Shown here in pieces: positions 25,490-36,659 of a DNA stretch of 64,000 nt; position 1 is the stretch's first letter; each line of letters starts with the position of its first letter. Origin of the DNA: Neocallimastix lanati (nom. inval.) (taxonomy: Eukaryota > Neocallimastigomycota > Neocallimastigomycetes > Neocallimastigales > Neocallimastigaceae); assembly GCA_016946835.1 (NCBI GenBank), contig JACVTC010000102.1, positions 96,001-160,000 on the forward strand. Direction: 5' to 3'. The notes beneath the pieces are model-generated. The model had not been told where the DNA came from. It did not search any database and saw nothing but the letters and a program-made list of their open reading frames with translations. Both the position numbers and the translations under genes were made by a program.

Positions 25490-26950
25490 AAAAAAAAAAA
25501 GTTATTATGAAATATAGTTGCTTATTAATTTTTTTATGGCTTTCTTTAAGTAATTTTGAATAAAAAAATATATAAATAATTTGACTTTATTTATATTTCT
25601 AAAAAGTACTATTTGAATTCATATAATATATTAATTTTACTAAAAAAAAAATATTGGTTATTATTTTTAGAAACATGATTTATCTCAATATTATGTTTGG
25701 TTGATGATTTATTAAATTAATATTTATAATTGGAACGTTAAAATAATTTTTATTTATATATAAAGTGATTAACCAGATGACATCTGTATATTTTGTTTAT
25801 ATTAAACATGAATCAATATATTATAAATAAATTAATATTAACAAAATTATATTGTCGTTATTATTTTATTAATATTTTCTTTGTTATAGTATTGATCATT
25901 TGTTGATTTTAATTATGAAAAATAGTTATTTGATTGTCATGTTTATATCATATGTTTATTGTTAATTTATATTAAAAATCTAACTATTGGTGAGTTGTTT
26001 ATAAAAATATTTTAAATTTTTATTATGATATTTGTTTATATTAAAAGTGATTTATTTATTTTTTGATTTGACCAATTTTATATTATTATTTATTTATTGT
26101 ATAAACTTTAATTTGAATTATGTTTATTTATATTTTAACTTATTGTATTTTGTAGAGTTAGTATTATTGATGTTTTAATTATTATTATTTTTATGTGAAT
26201 GTCTGGCATTATAATTTTAAAGTTTAGTTTATAGATAGGAAATTGACTTTATTATTTTTTTTTTTTAATATTCAGCTTATATACTTGATAGCTGACTTAA
26301 TTTTATTTAATTTATTATTAATTACATGGATGACCTTTTAATAATTTTATTGATATTCAGCTCATGTCTTTGATAGCTGACTTCTTTTATTCAACTTATA
26401 AATTAAATAGCTGACTTTATTAATAATTGTGCTCAGCCTATGTATTTGATGGCTGACTTTTTATTTTTATTCAGTTTATAAATTAAATAGCTGACTTTAT
26501 TTAGTTATAGTACTCAGCTTATACTTTTGATAGCTGACATTTTATCTTTTTATTCAACTTATAGTTTAAATAGCTGACTCTATTGATTATAGTATTCAGC
26601 TTATATTTTTAATAGCTGACTCTTTTTTTTTTTTTTTTTTTTTTTTTATCTTTTATTCAGCTTATTAGTTTTTGAATTTACTGTCAATTTCTGTTTAAAC
26701 TTTTAAAACTATAATTTAATTTTATTATTGATTATTCGGCTCCTTATATTATCATATTATTTTAATAACTCGTAAGAAATTATTTTTTAATGTTTTTGTT
26801 TAGAATTGGAAATTTTGTTGAATTATTATTAATTTATATATTATTATTAATTTTATTTTATTTTTATTATTTAAAATAAATAAAAAAATAAATTAGTATG
26901 AATTTATATTTATTTGTCTTAAATAAGTATATATATTACTGTAGATATTA
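25490..26950 (-). other. copia untranslated leader
   Basis: About 1.45 kb between primer-binding site and gag without coding content. Its proximal third (26260-26665) is filled with a hairpin-forming tandem repeat described separately. The rest is AT-rich with no motif recognised. A leader this long is unusual for copia elements and would hold the packaging signal. Confidence 0.6.
26262..26665. repeat. Tandem hairpin repeat in the copia leader
   Basis: About eight or nine diverged copies of a 40-60 bp unit. Each has TTCAGCTTATA, then 4-8 A/T bases and TGATAGCTGACTT. CAGCTTAT and ATAGCTG are complementary, so each copy can fold into a short hairpin. Spacers differ in length and are T-rich; one has grown into a T-run at 26624-26647. 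Confidence 0.8.
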
Positions 26951-26954
26951 GTAC

Positions 26955-26995
26955 TTTCATTCTATCTCAATCGGTTGAGATTGAGACTCTTAATC
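26955..26995 (-). promoter_or_regulatory. copia primer-binding site, tRNA-Lys(CUU) half-molecule type
   Basis: The plus strand here reads like the 5' half of a tRNA: D-stem TCTC/GAGA with loop AATCGGTT, then an anticodon arm with loop CTCTTAA (anticodon CTT). The element RNA is the minus strand, so it is complementary to that half-tRNA. It lies immediately inside the right LTR, whose terminal TGTTA occupies 26996-27000. Priming by a tRNA cut in the anticodon region is established for Drosophila copia (initiator Met). Use of tRNA-Lys here is inferred. Confidence 0.7.
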
Positions 26996-27274
26996 TGTTA
27001 ATAAACACACAATTAAGAGAAACACAATATTAAGATAATATTATAATTATGTTTAAGTAAAGATGTTTTAATATTCCTTTATTATATATTAATATTTATT
27101 ATTTTAAATATATATAACTAAGTATGTATGAGCGTATATATATTAAGGTTTTTATTGTTAAAGTGAAAAAAAAAAATTTAGAATTATAACTTAAGCATGT
27201 TTTATAGTATTTATGTATTTGTAAAATATTGGATAATCATTGATTAAATTTTATATTAAAATATATTTTTAACA
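26996..27274 (-). repeat. 5' LTR of the copia element, full length
   Basis: Bounded by TGTTA (26996-27000) and TAACA (27270-27274), a perfect 5-bp terminal inverted repeat. The inner boundary is set by the adjoining primer-binding site. The part 27064-27274 is the direct repeat of 20380-20613. No TATA box stands out in this AT-rich LTR. Confidence 0.85.
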
Positions 27275-27337
27275 ATATATATTAAAGTAATTTTTTATCC
27301 TATTAAAGTATATTTTAAAAAATTAATATTTCTTTTA

Positions 27338-27785
27338 TATTAATTGAAAGTTATTATAAAATACTTTTTTTTGTACTTCTGCGTTTCCGTATTGATATAT
27401 CTCAACTTCAGAGCACTCTTTGAAGTACGTGATGTTATCAAAATAGTTATAGTAGTCTTCTTCTTCTATATCCCAGAGTTCCCCTTGGAATAGAATATTG
27501 TAAATTGACATAAAATTTTGTTCTCCAAAGTTGTTTCTTTGAAAAAAATTTTTTGTTAAATTTTGAAAATTTAACTTGTCCTACTCGAGTTCCGAAGTGT
27601 GTGGTTTTGGCCGAGAAACCAGATCAGTTTTGTATTTATTCGAGGAGTGACCCCTTGGAGTTTTAATGCTGCTTTAACCTTTAGGTTAGGCTTTTTTCTT
27701 TCCTTCTAGTGGTAGTAGTAGATCACTCAATTACAGGCACGATCCTTTATTGAGTGTACGTAGGGGGGATGTACTAATATTAATA
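27338..27785 (-). pseudogene. Unrecognised coding relic beside the copia element
   Basis: A GC-richer island. On the minus strand about 95 residues can be read with one shift near 27545: GFSAKTTHFGTRVGQVKF, then QNFMSIYNILFQGELWDIEE and YFKECSEVEIYQYGN. It ends at a TAA near 27338. The part 27650-27785 is similarly GC-rich but has no frame. It could be a scrap of another transposon or of a gene hit by the copia insertion. I cannot assign a family. Confidence 0.4.
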
Positions 27786-28008
27786 TATTATAATTAAAAT
27801 ATAATTATGTTACTATAATAAAATAGATACTTTAATATATATTTTATTATTCATATTTATGGAAAAGTATGCATATAATATTACTTTAATGTAACTTTAT
27901 GTATAATTCATTTTTTTTTTAGTGAATGATATATATTATATTAAATAAATTATTTTATATTGTATTCAATATATAAATAATTAATTTGAAATATTTATAA
28001 TAATATTT

Positions 28009-28055
<47 letters not shown>

Positions 28056-28462
28056 AAATTTTGGTATTTGGTTTTTTAATAGCTAACCACCTTTATTCAT
28101 ATGTCAATCATAAAATAAATTAAAAAGTAATTAATTACCTAATAACAACGCCACTTCCAGAACAACATCACAATTTATGATGGTATGAGAAAAGAGAGAA
28201 ATTAAAATTATTAAATAATTTTGATTAAGTGAGAGAAATTTAACTTGATGAAAACGACAGTTGAAATTATTGTTTTATTTAATGTAATAATTTTTATACT
28301 AAAATTGTTATAAAATATTAATAAAAATTTTTTATTAACTTCACAAGTTTTAATGCTTTGATATTAATATCCAACTTAATTCTGTGTAACCTTTTTGTTA
28401 ATTCATATTTAAAATTTTAATAATAAATAATAGAATTTATTAATTTATTTACTATTAAAATT

Positions 28463-28498
<36 letters not shown>

Positions 28499-30830
28499 GA
28501 AATTTAATTATTCTATATAATAAATTATAACATCAATTATAATTTGAAAGGACAAGGCAAACTTCTTCTCTTTGTAGTAGACGATATGTAACGGAATCGA
28601 ATGATAAATACAATTCAGATAATTATAGGGATAGGAAAATAAATAAAATAAATAAAGTTTTCTAGTATAAATAAGTAGAAAAAAATGGAAAAAAGTGGAA
28701 AAAATTATAAAAAAAAAAAAAAAAAAAATTAATTTTATGAAAAAAAAAAAAAAATACATTTCATGTATCAGTTTTAATAGTATAATAATAAAAAAAAAAA
28801 AATACATTTTTTAATTTATTTTAAATTTAATTATATATGTATTATAAACTTTTTTTTTAAAAAAAGAATATTAAAATAAAATTATTTAATTTATAAAATA
28901 TTTATTAATTGGTTTAAAAAATTATTAGTAAATATAACATAATATAACACAAATTTATTTTATATCCTTTTTAGAGAATAATTCTTGTATTCAAAGTTTA
29001 TTTGATAAATTATTTTTAATTACATTACTTTTATTTTATTATTAAATAATTTAATGGAATAATTTTTCTATTATTTGTTTTACTATTAAATATAGTTTTG
29101 GCTGTATTCTTAGATAAAGAATTAACCATTATTTATTTATCTTTTTGTTATTTATACTATTTATCTAATTTTAAGTTTAATTCCATTATACTATAATTAC
29201 TTTATATTATTTATGATAAAAATATATAAAAATTTACATTAAAATGTGAAATACATAATAATTTATTGATCTATAGCATATATTTATGATATGGGAATAT
29301 ATTATTAATATTCTAAATTCTAATTCAAATCATTATTATTATTTTTTCACATTATCCACAAGATAGAAAAAAAAAAATTAAATCTTAAAATAATTGTTTA
29401 TTCTTTTCTTTTAGAATTGAGATGGAGATATTATGGATGATTTCATTATTTATATTTTAAAATTTTTTTTTTTTTTTTTAATTTATTTAATTAAATTAAA
29501 TAAAATATAATATTTTATTGCGGATAAGCGGATAATACAAGATTAATTGAAAATTTAATTTATAAATAATTTTATTTATTAAAGTTTGTTAGAAAAAAAT
29601 TAATATTTTTAGTTTAAAAAAATTTTTAATTAACATTTTAATTAATATTTTTATTTTATTAACAACTTTTATTATAATTTTAAATATTGAATAGTTTATT
29701 TATATAGTTTATGAATATGGTTTTAAAAAATTTTTATTTTCATTAGCCTCTTTTATATAGTTAATATGAAAAAATGTATTTAATGTATTGAAATATGTAT
29801 GATCCATCAAATGTATTTTATATACATAAATATCATTAAATTATGTATTCTTAAAAAATAAGTCTTTTGCTTCAAATAAATAAAGCTTATAAATAAACAA
29901 ATATTGAGATTTTTATCAAAGTTTTTATTTTCTTTATATTTAAATTATTTAGAAGTTTATTGATGTTAGAATTTATTTATTAATTTATTAAAGTATTATT
30001 TATTTATTTAATTTTATTATTATGATTACATATATTTATTCAAGTAAAATATTTATACTTAGACTTCACATTTAAAAACTGTCTAATAACTTTCTTACAC
30101 ATTACTCTTAATTCAGAAAAATGCTTTATTTTTATTTAGTTATAATTAACTATTTAATTAGTTGATTTTGGGATTAAAATAAACTATTGAATGAATTTTT
30201 ATACTTTAAGTATATTAAACATTAATAATTATTATTTAAGGAAATATTTAATAGTTATATAAATAAAAATATAAATAAAAAGAATAATTAAAACAATTGA
30301 TTTATGTTAAAAATTTTATTATTATTAATTACAAGTATAATTAATATATAGAAATCAAGCCATATATCGAAAATATTATAAAATCATTAGATTTAAATTT
30401 GATATATAACATTAATTTATATTTGAAAAATTAAAACTATTTTATATTAATTAAGGTTTGAAAAACATTTTATATCATTATTATTTTGTAGTTTATGATA
30501 TTACTTTTAAACCAATAATATTTAGTATTTGTACATATAATATTCTTTTTTTTTTTTATTTTTTTTTTTTTACTCATTTTTGATTTATTTATTTTATTAA
30601 TTTTTTTAATTTATTCCTTTTTTAGAATATTTTTAGAATAATTTATAGAAGATTATAATTTTTTTCTACAATGATTTTATTATAAATTTACTTGAATATT
30701 ATAAATATAAATATAAAAATCTAATATCTACAATAAACTTAACTCAATTGATTAAAAAATATGAATTTAAATCTTTTAATGAGGAATCGAAGTAGTTAAT
30801 ATCAAATTTTAGTATAACAAATTATTTATT
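27786..30830. other. Gene-free AT-rich stretch, about 3 kb
   Basis: Contains T28-T32 (28017-28048) and A27 (28466-28492) runs and poly(A)-rich tracts at 28680-28800. It also holds one copy of a dispersed repeat (28851-29020, listed separately). The 99-codon minus-strand frame at 28508-28807 is low-complexity. No gene was seen. Confidence 0.6.
28851..29020 (+). repeat. Dispersed AT-rich repeat, copy 1
   Basis: About 165 bp match 38021-38185 in the same orientation at roughly 85 percent by eye. Shared blocks include AGAATATTAAAATAAAATTA, TATAACACA and TTTTATATCCTTT(T)TAGAGAA. It is not coding and no terminal repeats were found. It may be part of an old element or a segmental duplication. Confidence 0.7.
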
Positions 30831-30832
30831 TG

Positions 30833-31330
30833 CAGGGAGGTGTGAGTTTCGCAATTGTGTGTTTCGCAAAATGTGGCTTAAAATATTTTAAAAAATAAAC
30901 ATATAAATAAATAAAATTAATAAATAAATAAAAAATATTAAATAAAAAAAAATTGTTAAAAATGTATTTATTATTTATTATTTATTATTTATTATTTATT
31001 ATTTATTATTTATTATTTATTATTTATTATTTATTTATTACATTATTTATTATTTATTATTTATAAATTATTTATTATATTTATTATTTATTATTTATTA
31101 TTAATTAATTATTTAATATTTATTATTTAATATTTATTATTTATTAATTATTTAATATTAAAATTTAATATTTATTTAATATTTATTATTATTTATTTAT
31201 TATTTATTATTTATTATTTATTATTTATTATTTAATTATTTATTATTTATTTAATATTTGTGACATTTGTTTTTTGCTTCTCCAAAAATGGAATGTTTCA
31301 TTTTGGACGCCTTCATTTCTTTGACAATAT
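30833..31330. mobile_element. MITE-like relic filled with a (TTATTTA)n array
   Basis: The left end reads GGGAGGTGTGAGTTTCGCAA and then GTTTCGCAAAATGTGGC, resembling the ends of the element at 61747-61965. The middle (about 30960-31258) is an irregular array of TTATTTA/TTATTA units. The right end (31260-31330) is GC-richer again (TTTTGGACGCC). Terminal inverted repeats are not clear, so this is either a diverged member or one end plus an unrelated microsatellite. Confidence 0.4.
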
Positions 31331-31711
31331 AATATGAATTTGATTAATTAATATAATTTATAGTTAGATGATACATTTCTTAAAAAAAATATTTAATAAA
31401 TTTTTAATTTTTTTTTTTTTTTTTTTAAAATTTGTAATACAAAACAGAAATTTTTTAACCAATAAAAATATTTTCTAAAAATCTAATTAAGTTATTAGCA
31501 TATAGTAATTATCATTATTCATTTTAAATATAGTTTTAGAATTTATCACAAAAATTATCGAAAAGATAAATAATTGTATGATTCATATTTGATAGATTGA
31601 TATTGTAGTTTATTTAGAAATAAATGGTAATTATAAAATTTAAAATTTTTTTTCTTTTCTTTTTTCTTTTTTCTTTTCTCTTTTTTATTTCAAGAATGAA
31701 TACAAAAATGT

Positions 31712-31858
31712 AAAAAAAAAAAAAAAAGTCATTTATTCTAATTAAAAATGTAATTTTATTAAAAAAAAAAAAAGTCATTTATTCTAATTAAAAATGTAAT
31801 TTTGTTAAAAAAAAAAAAAAAGTCATTTATTCTAATTAAAAATGTAATTTTGTTAAAT
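31712..31858. repeat. Tandem repeat, three units of about 47 bp
   Basis: Each unit is an A-run of 12-16 followed by GTCATTTATTCTAATTAAAA and ATGTAATTTT(A/G)TT. Only A-run length and one base vary, so the duplication is young. A partial unit precedes it. Confidence 0.9.
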
Positions 31859-32076
31859 AATATTATATTAATAATAATAAATCTAAAATAAATTAGATGC
31901 ATATACATTAAACGAAAAAAAAAAAAAAAGTTTAAGAATAATATACTTAATGAATTTTTATTAATACATAATAATTTGTTACTTAATAAACATATAAGTC
32001 CCATTTTTGATTAAATAATGTGACTAATATTAAAATCTTTTTTTTAATAATATTGATATCATTTGCAATATTGATA

Positions 32077-32165
32077 TTTGAGGGGAGAGTTGCATTTCGC
32101 AAATTTTTTATTTTGTAGAATATATTAAATTATTCAATACGCCACATTTATACTATTTAATATAG
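32077..32165 (+). mobile_element. MITE-like fragment, one end
   Basis: Starts GGGGAGAGTTGCATTTCGCA, close to the left end of the element at 61747-61965. It goes on to TTCAATACGCCACATTTA as in 975-1095. The opposite end is not found before the gene at 32407. It therefore lies within the 5' flank of that gene and could carry promoter sequence. Confidence 0.5.
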
Positions 32166-32406
32166 ATTTAGTATTAAAAAAAAAATATATAAAAGTTGCT
32201 AAATTTATTTTATTTTATTTTATTTTTTTTTTTTTTTAAAGTTTAAAATAAAAAATAAATAGAAAAAATAAATAAATATTAGTAAAATTCTTTGAATATA
32301 AATAAAATATATTATACACTTTATAAATTGTATAATTAATAAATTAATAAATAAATAAATAAATAAATAAATAATATTTAGTTTAGATTATTTATTTGAT
32401 TTGATA

Positions 32407-35400
32407 ATGAAATTATTATTCATTTCATATTTAGTGATTTTTATCATTAAAATATATTGCTTAATTCCTGACTATCATCCCGACCAAATTGCTTTGTTAA
32501 TTTTATCTTCGGGTTCTTGGAGTGATCTCTGTGAAGAAAATGATATTATAGGAAATATAGTAAAAGATATAAATGGAAACCCACTCTCAATTAATATTAA
32601 AGGTAGTGGAGAACCTGAAGAATATGCTAGTATTGTGGATATAATTCCTAGTTTACGAAACTTAGAGCCTGATGAACTTACTGAAAAATTTTCTAAAATA
32701 TATAAATTAGCGTTTGCCACATTTTATAATACTTTTGAAACTGGAGGAGAAGATGATATTATTTTGGATGATTCTTTAATTAAAAAAATAATTAATGAAA
32801 ATGATTTAATTAATGCATTAATTAATCCTTCCCAAAATTCAAATTTATTACAAGATCCTAAATATGATGGAAGACTATTTTTATCAACCGATACAGAAAA
32901 AAATAATGCATTAAAAGAATTTATTAATTCATTGAAATCTGAAGATGTATCAAATATTGATATTAATAAATTTAATGAATTACCAGATGAATTTAAAGAA
33001 AAATGGAATGATGATGAATCCCTTCCTAAATTGTATAAGGCTATTGGTATTCAATGTGCAAAAACTGAGGATTGTATCAACCAATTTCAAGATGAAGATA
33101 ATCAAACCCTACAAGATATTTCATTTAATATTGTTCGTTATACTTATAATGATAATGATGAAAATATGTACAATTATTCGTTTATTATTATTAATAACAA
33201 ATTAAGAAATGTATATCATGCCTTCACTCTTGAATCAGATAAAAATGATAATTTTAAATTAAATGAACATGACAGTACTTATAATTCTGTATCATTTGAT
33301 TATATTAATAATTATTATGTTATTAATTCAGAAAATATTAAGAAAAGAAAAGAAAATGAAATTGTTATTGAAAAAGGTATTGGATTACTTGCTGAATGCG
33401 GTCTTATTTATGAAGACGATGTTGCTACTTATAATCCTGAATATTATGGATATAAATTCGAAGAAATAGAAGATGAAGATAAAGAAAAAGTGAACGAGTT
33501 AGATGAAAGACTTTTACAATTTTATGATCTAAATCAAGATGATGGAACTTATAATTCCAATATTATTATAAATATCTTTAATTCTTATTTAGTGAGTGTT
33601 GAACCTGTTAATGATGATACCGATAATCAAAATATTAGTTTTGTAAAATCTAAAACACAAAATGATAATATTTTATGTAGTTATACAAATGATCATCTTG
33701 CTCATATTGAGGAACTTGCCTTAAGATTCATAGAAGCAAGAAAGTTTTATAATGCCGAAAACAGTGAAGGCAACGCAGAAACAACAATTTCTAAAAGAAA
33801 TAAAGAAAAAATTGAACTATTACCAGATATTGATATTTACATTATTAATCGATTATTTGAAATTATCATATTGAAAAAAACGGTTAAATATGATGGAGGT
33901 ATATTTCATTATAACAATGATTCTGAATTAATTAATGACTATACTGAATACACAATTACAAAAAATATTTTACATAATATTGATATTGATATAAATGAAT
34001 GTAAAAATAATAATCAATGTTCTATTAATTCATCAATAATTGTAGATTTTGATATTGAAAGGTCCTATAAAAATTTTATGGAAATTATAAATAATAAAAA
34101 TTTAGAAAAAAGAGTATATCCATTTAATGGTAATACTAATGATAGCTTCATTCTTAAAACAACTTCAGAATATGTGAAATCTCTAATTGTAGAATATAAG
34201 AGAATTGGACCTTCTCTTACTGCTGTGAATAGCATAAAATATTTTATTAACCCTTTATATACCTATATTGCTGGATTTAAAGACAGATATGCTAAAGCTG
34301 AATATAAGGATAGACCAGCATTTAAATATGTAAATGAAGAAGAAATTGTTAAATTGGAGCACCTTTATTCCACATTAGTACAATTACATAGAAAATATTT
34401 TAAGTCTGAAGATCAATTAGATATTGCTAATATTAGGAATTATATACCAATTCAAATAGATACTAACTCTAAATATACATATGATAAAATTTATGACTTA
34501 TTATCATCAGCAAGCGAATTAATAAGTATTTATGATCCTAATGATGATGGTACTAATACTAGATTAGAATATGATGATAACAGTGAAGTTACTAACTATG
34601 AAGCTATCATGAACGGACTTAAAGAATTAAAAATAGATGAAAGTTTAAAAAAAAGTATTTTACCTAATATTAAAAATTTATGTAGAATTGCAAAAGAATT
34701 AGAAAATATATTTGATAATGAAAATAGGGATTATTTATTTGATCCAAATTCGTATGAAAATTTTGTAAGCAATTCACAATTAATTTATGGAATGAAGGAA
34801 TCGTTAAATTCTTTTGTAAAAAACAATTACTCAAATGAAAATGGAATCATTAAAAATAGAGAATTAAAAAGTTTCAATGATAATCATGAACAAAACAAAA
34901 TAATCTTTGTAAATAAGTATGTATATCACCAGGGAAATATTAGATTAAATTTTAAGGATTTTTGTCAAGTGGAACAAGAGGAAATCATTAATGATCCAAA
35001 TGGAATAAAATATTTAAAACAATATTCCGATTTATTAAAATCAAATATTAAAAATGATAAAATAAGTAGGGGTGGTCGTAAATTATCCAATAAACTGAAA
35101 ACTGATGTTGATAATTTAAGAAAATTAATTGTTCAAAAAATAGATGATATTGATCATCATTATGAAAATGCAAAAAATATACCGGCTTTAATGAATGCTT
35201 TTAATGATATATTAAATACAATAAATGAATATTCAGTAGATGAAAGCAACACCGATAAAATAAGAGGATTATATCTTGAAGATTTTCAAAAACTAAATCT
35301 TGAAAGTAGACTTAAATATGTAGCTTTAGATCATCAATATAAAGCTATTGATAAAGCTATAAAGGATTATCCTAATTATTTCAGATTACCTAAAGAATTC

Positions 35401-36642
35401 AAAACCTTTAAAGATTATGTTTATAATTGTAACTCAGGAAGTGATGCAAAAGAGATTTTTGACAAAAATGAAATCTATTATTTTACTCCTTCTGATGTAA
35501 ATAATATTTTGGTGACTGAAGGAGAAAATCCATTCGTTGGAATAAGAGAATTGGGTTATTTAGAAACAGTACCTGATTATATTAATATGTTTTCTATTTT
35601 ATTATCTGATAATGGTGAAAACAATGATGAATTAATAAATTTAGAAAATTATTCCGAGATCCAGCGTCATATTTTAAATAATAATCCATCAATTAAAAGA
35701 GATGAAGTAGATATAGAAAGTGTGGAAAAAACATCTCGTCTTATAAATTCAAAATATTTATTAAAAGGATATAGTATGAAACCCTTAGAAACCGATAAAA
35801 CCTCTTTTGAAAGATATAAAAATGATCTAATATATAAATACAATTTGGCTGAATTAAATAACTATCTTACGGTAAATGGAATTTCAAATGAAATAACGAG
35901 AGTAATTCAATCATGTATATCTAACGAAGCAATTTTTAATAAACTTAATGAATATGATATTAACTTGAATAATAATAAAAACGAAGAAGCAATTTTATAT
36001 TATGATAGAGATCATATTTATGCCTATATAGACTTCAATAAAATTGGAGATGGAACTTCAGAGATTCAAATATTTAATGAGTTAGCTGATAAAGCAAGAT
36101 ATTATGAAATTGATGACTATTTTAGAGATTTATCTAAAAGAGCGGAAAATATGGAAAAAAAAACTAAATTTGAAGTAAGAGATAATAGTGAAAGAGTAAA
36201 AGGAGGAATATATACAGCATTAACAAGAAGATGCGATGTATTTTACCAAATATTTAATCAATTTAGATATCTTTCTCCTGAACAGATTAACAAAAATGAA
36301 TATCATAAAAATTTTTTAAAAAAAAATGGTGCTATTAATGATCGTAATAAATCAGCTATTAATAAAGATTTCTTAAATAGTTACCAGTGTACTGAAAGAA
36401 TAGGAGGAGGACAATCACTCATTATATTTAATGATAATGAAAGAGCAAATTATATGAGTAGTTTTACTACACCTAGTGACATCAATCCTTATAATCTAAA
36501 TAAAATTAAAAATTTAGGTGGTGGTGCAGGTGGTGGTCACAATAATGCGGGTGGTCATAATAATGCTAGTAGTCACAATAATGCTGGTGGTCACATTAAT
36601 ACTGGTGTTCATAATAATGCTGGTGGCCGAAATGGACATTAA
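32407..36642 (+). CDS. Giant secreted protein of unknown family with Gly/His/Asn tail
   Basis: Intact 1411-residue frame. The first ATG is at 32407; upstream TTG and ATA codons are not used. Residues 1-20 form a signal peptide (KLLFISYLVIFIIKIY). The body is Asn/Asp/Glu/Lys/Ile-rich and mostly predicted helical by eye. Cys residues are few, with two spaced pairs (CAKTEDC near 218 and CKNNNQC near 535). Shared with the broken gene at 1609-5841 are RYAKAEY (about 627), SKY...D, FVSNSQLIYG (about 785) and HYENAK (about 917). It ends in about 40 residues of GGHNNA-like repeats. No CBM18 is present here. No catalytic motif was recognised. Secretion and a wall or matrix location are inferred from the signal peptide and the CBM18 in its relative. 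The His-rich tail could bind metal. It stands alone, with AT-rich flanks. Confidence 0.85.
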   Translation: MKLLFISYLVIFIIKIYCLIPDYHPDQIALLILSSGSWSDLCEENDIIGNIVKDINGNPLSINIKGSGEPEEYASIVDIIPSLRNLEPDELTEKFSKIYKLAFATFYNTFETGGEDDIILDDSLIKKIINENDLINALINPSQNSNLLQDPKYDGRLFLSTDTEKNNALKEFINSLKSEDVSNIDINKFNELPDEFKEKWNDDESLPKLYKAIGIQCAKTEDCINQFQDEDNQTLQDISFNIVRYTYNDNDENMYNYSFIIINNKLRNVYHAFTLESDKNDNFKLNEHDSTYNSVSFDYINNYYVINSENIKKRKENEIVIEKGIGLLAECGLIYEDDVATYNPEYYGYKFEEIEDEDKEKVNELDERLLQFYDLNQDDGTYNSNIIINIFNSYLVSVEPVNDDTDNQNISFVKSKTQNDNILCSYTNDHLAHIEELALRFIEARKFYNAENSEGNAETTISKRNKEKIELLPDIDIYIINRLFEIIILKKTVKYDGGIFHYNNDSELINDYTEYTITKNILHNIDIDINECKNNNQCSINSSIIVDFDIERSYKNFMEIINNKNLEKRVYPFNGNTNDSFILKTTSEYVKSLIVEYKRIGPSLTAVNSIKYFINPLYTYIAGFKDRYAKAEYKDRPAFKYVNEEEIVKLEHLYSTLVQLHRKYFKSEDQLDIANIRNYIPIQIDTNSKYTYDKIYDLLSSASELISIYDPNDDGTNTRLEYDDNSEVTNYEAIMNGLKELKIDESLKKSILPNIKNLCRIAKELENIFDNENRDYLFDPNSYENFVSNSQLIYGMKESLNSFVKNNYSNENGIIKNRELKSFNDNHEQNKIIFVNKYVYHQGNIRLNFKDFCQVEQEEIINDPNGIKYLKQYSDLLKSNIKNDKISRGGRKLSNKLKTDVDNLRKLIVQKIDDIDHHYENAKNIPALMNAFNDILNTINEYSVDESNTDKIRGLYLEDFQKLNLESRLKYVALDHQYKAIDKAIKDYPNYFRLPKEFKTFKDYVYNCNSGSDAKEIFDKNEIYYFTPSDVNNILVTEGENPFVGIRELGYLETVPDYINMFSILLSDNGENNDELINLENYSEIQRHILNNNPSIKRDEVDIESVEKTSRLINSKYLLKGYSMKPLETDKTSFERYKNDLIYKYNLAELNNYLTVNGISNEITRVIQSCISNEAIFNKLNEYDINLNNNKNEEAILYYDRDHIYAYIDFNKIGDGTSEIQIFNELADKARYYEIDDYFRDLSKRAENMEKKTKFEVRDNSERVKGGIYTALTRRCDVFYQIFNQFRYLSPEQINKNEYHKNFLKKNGAINDRNKSAINKDFLNSYQCTERIGGGQSLIIFNDNERANYMSSFTTPSDINPYNLNKIKNLGGGAGGGHNNAGGHNNASSHNNAGGHINTGVHNNAGGRNGH
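36525..36639 (+). repeat. Coding GGTGGTCACAATAATGC repeat (His/Gly/Asn tail)
   Basis: About six degenerate copies of an 18-bp unit encode GGHNNA variants (SSHNNA, GGHINT, GVHNNA). The broken relative at 1609-5841 has a comparable tail made of NNQHNN units (5690-5790). The His-rich character is thus kept while the repeat itself differs. Confidence 0.85.
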
Positions 36643-36659
36643 GATGGTAGTAAGAACTA

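Larger units (their letters stand above)
20380..27274 (-). mobile_element. Ty1/copia retrotransposon, degenerate
   Basis: Two direct repeats (20380-20613 and 26996-27274) flank a 6.4-kb interior. Read on the minus strand it has the copia order: gag, protease (DSGAS), integrase (HHCC then DDE core), reverse transcriptase (YVDD) and RNase H. Integrase before reverse transcriptase distinguishes copia from gypsy. Both LTRs begin TGTTA on the minus strand and the right one ends TAACA; the left one lacks its outer 65-70 bp. Many frameshifts and stops make the copy inactive. No matching target-site duplication was found, consistent with a damaged left end. Confidence 0.92.

Noticed and set aside
26262-26665. 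CRISPR-like array
   Set aside because: Units are diverged, spacers are short and related A/T sequence, and it lies within a retrotransposon leader.
26955-27000. Functional tRNA-Lys gene
   Set aside because: Only the 5' half up to the anticodon arm is present, with no T-arm or acceptor 3' strand, and it adjoins an LTR.
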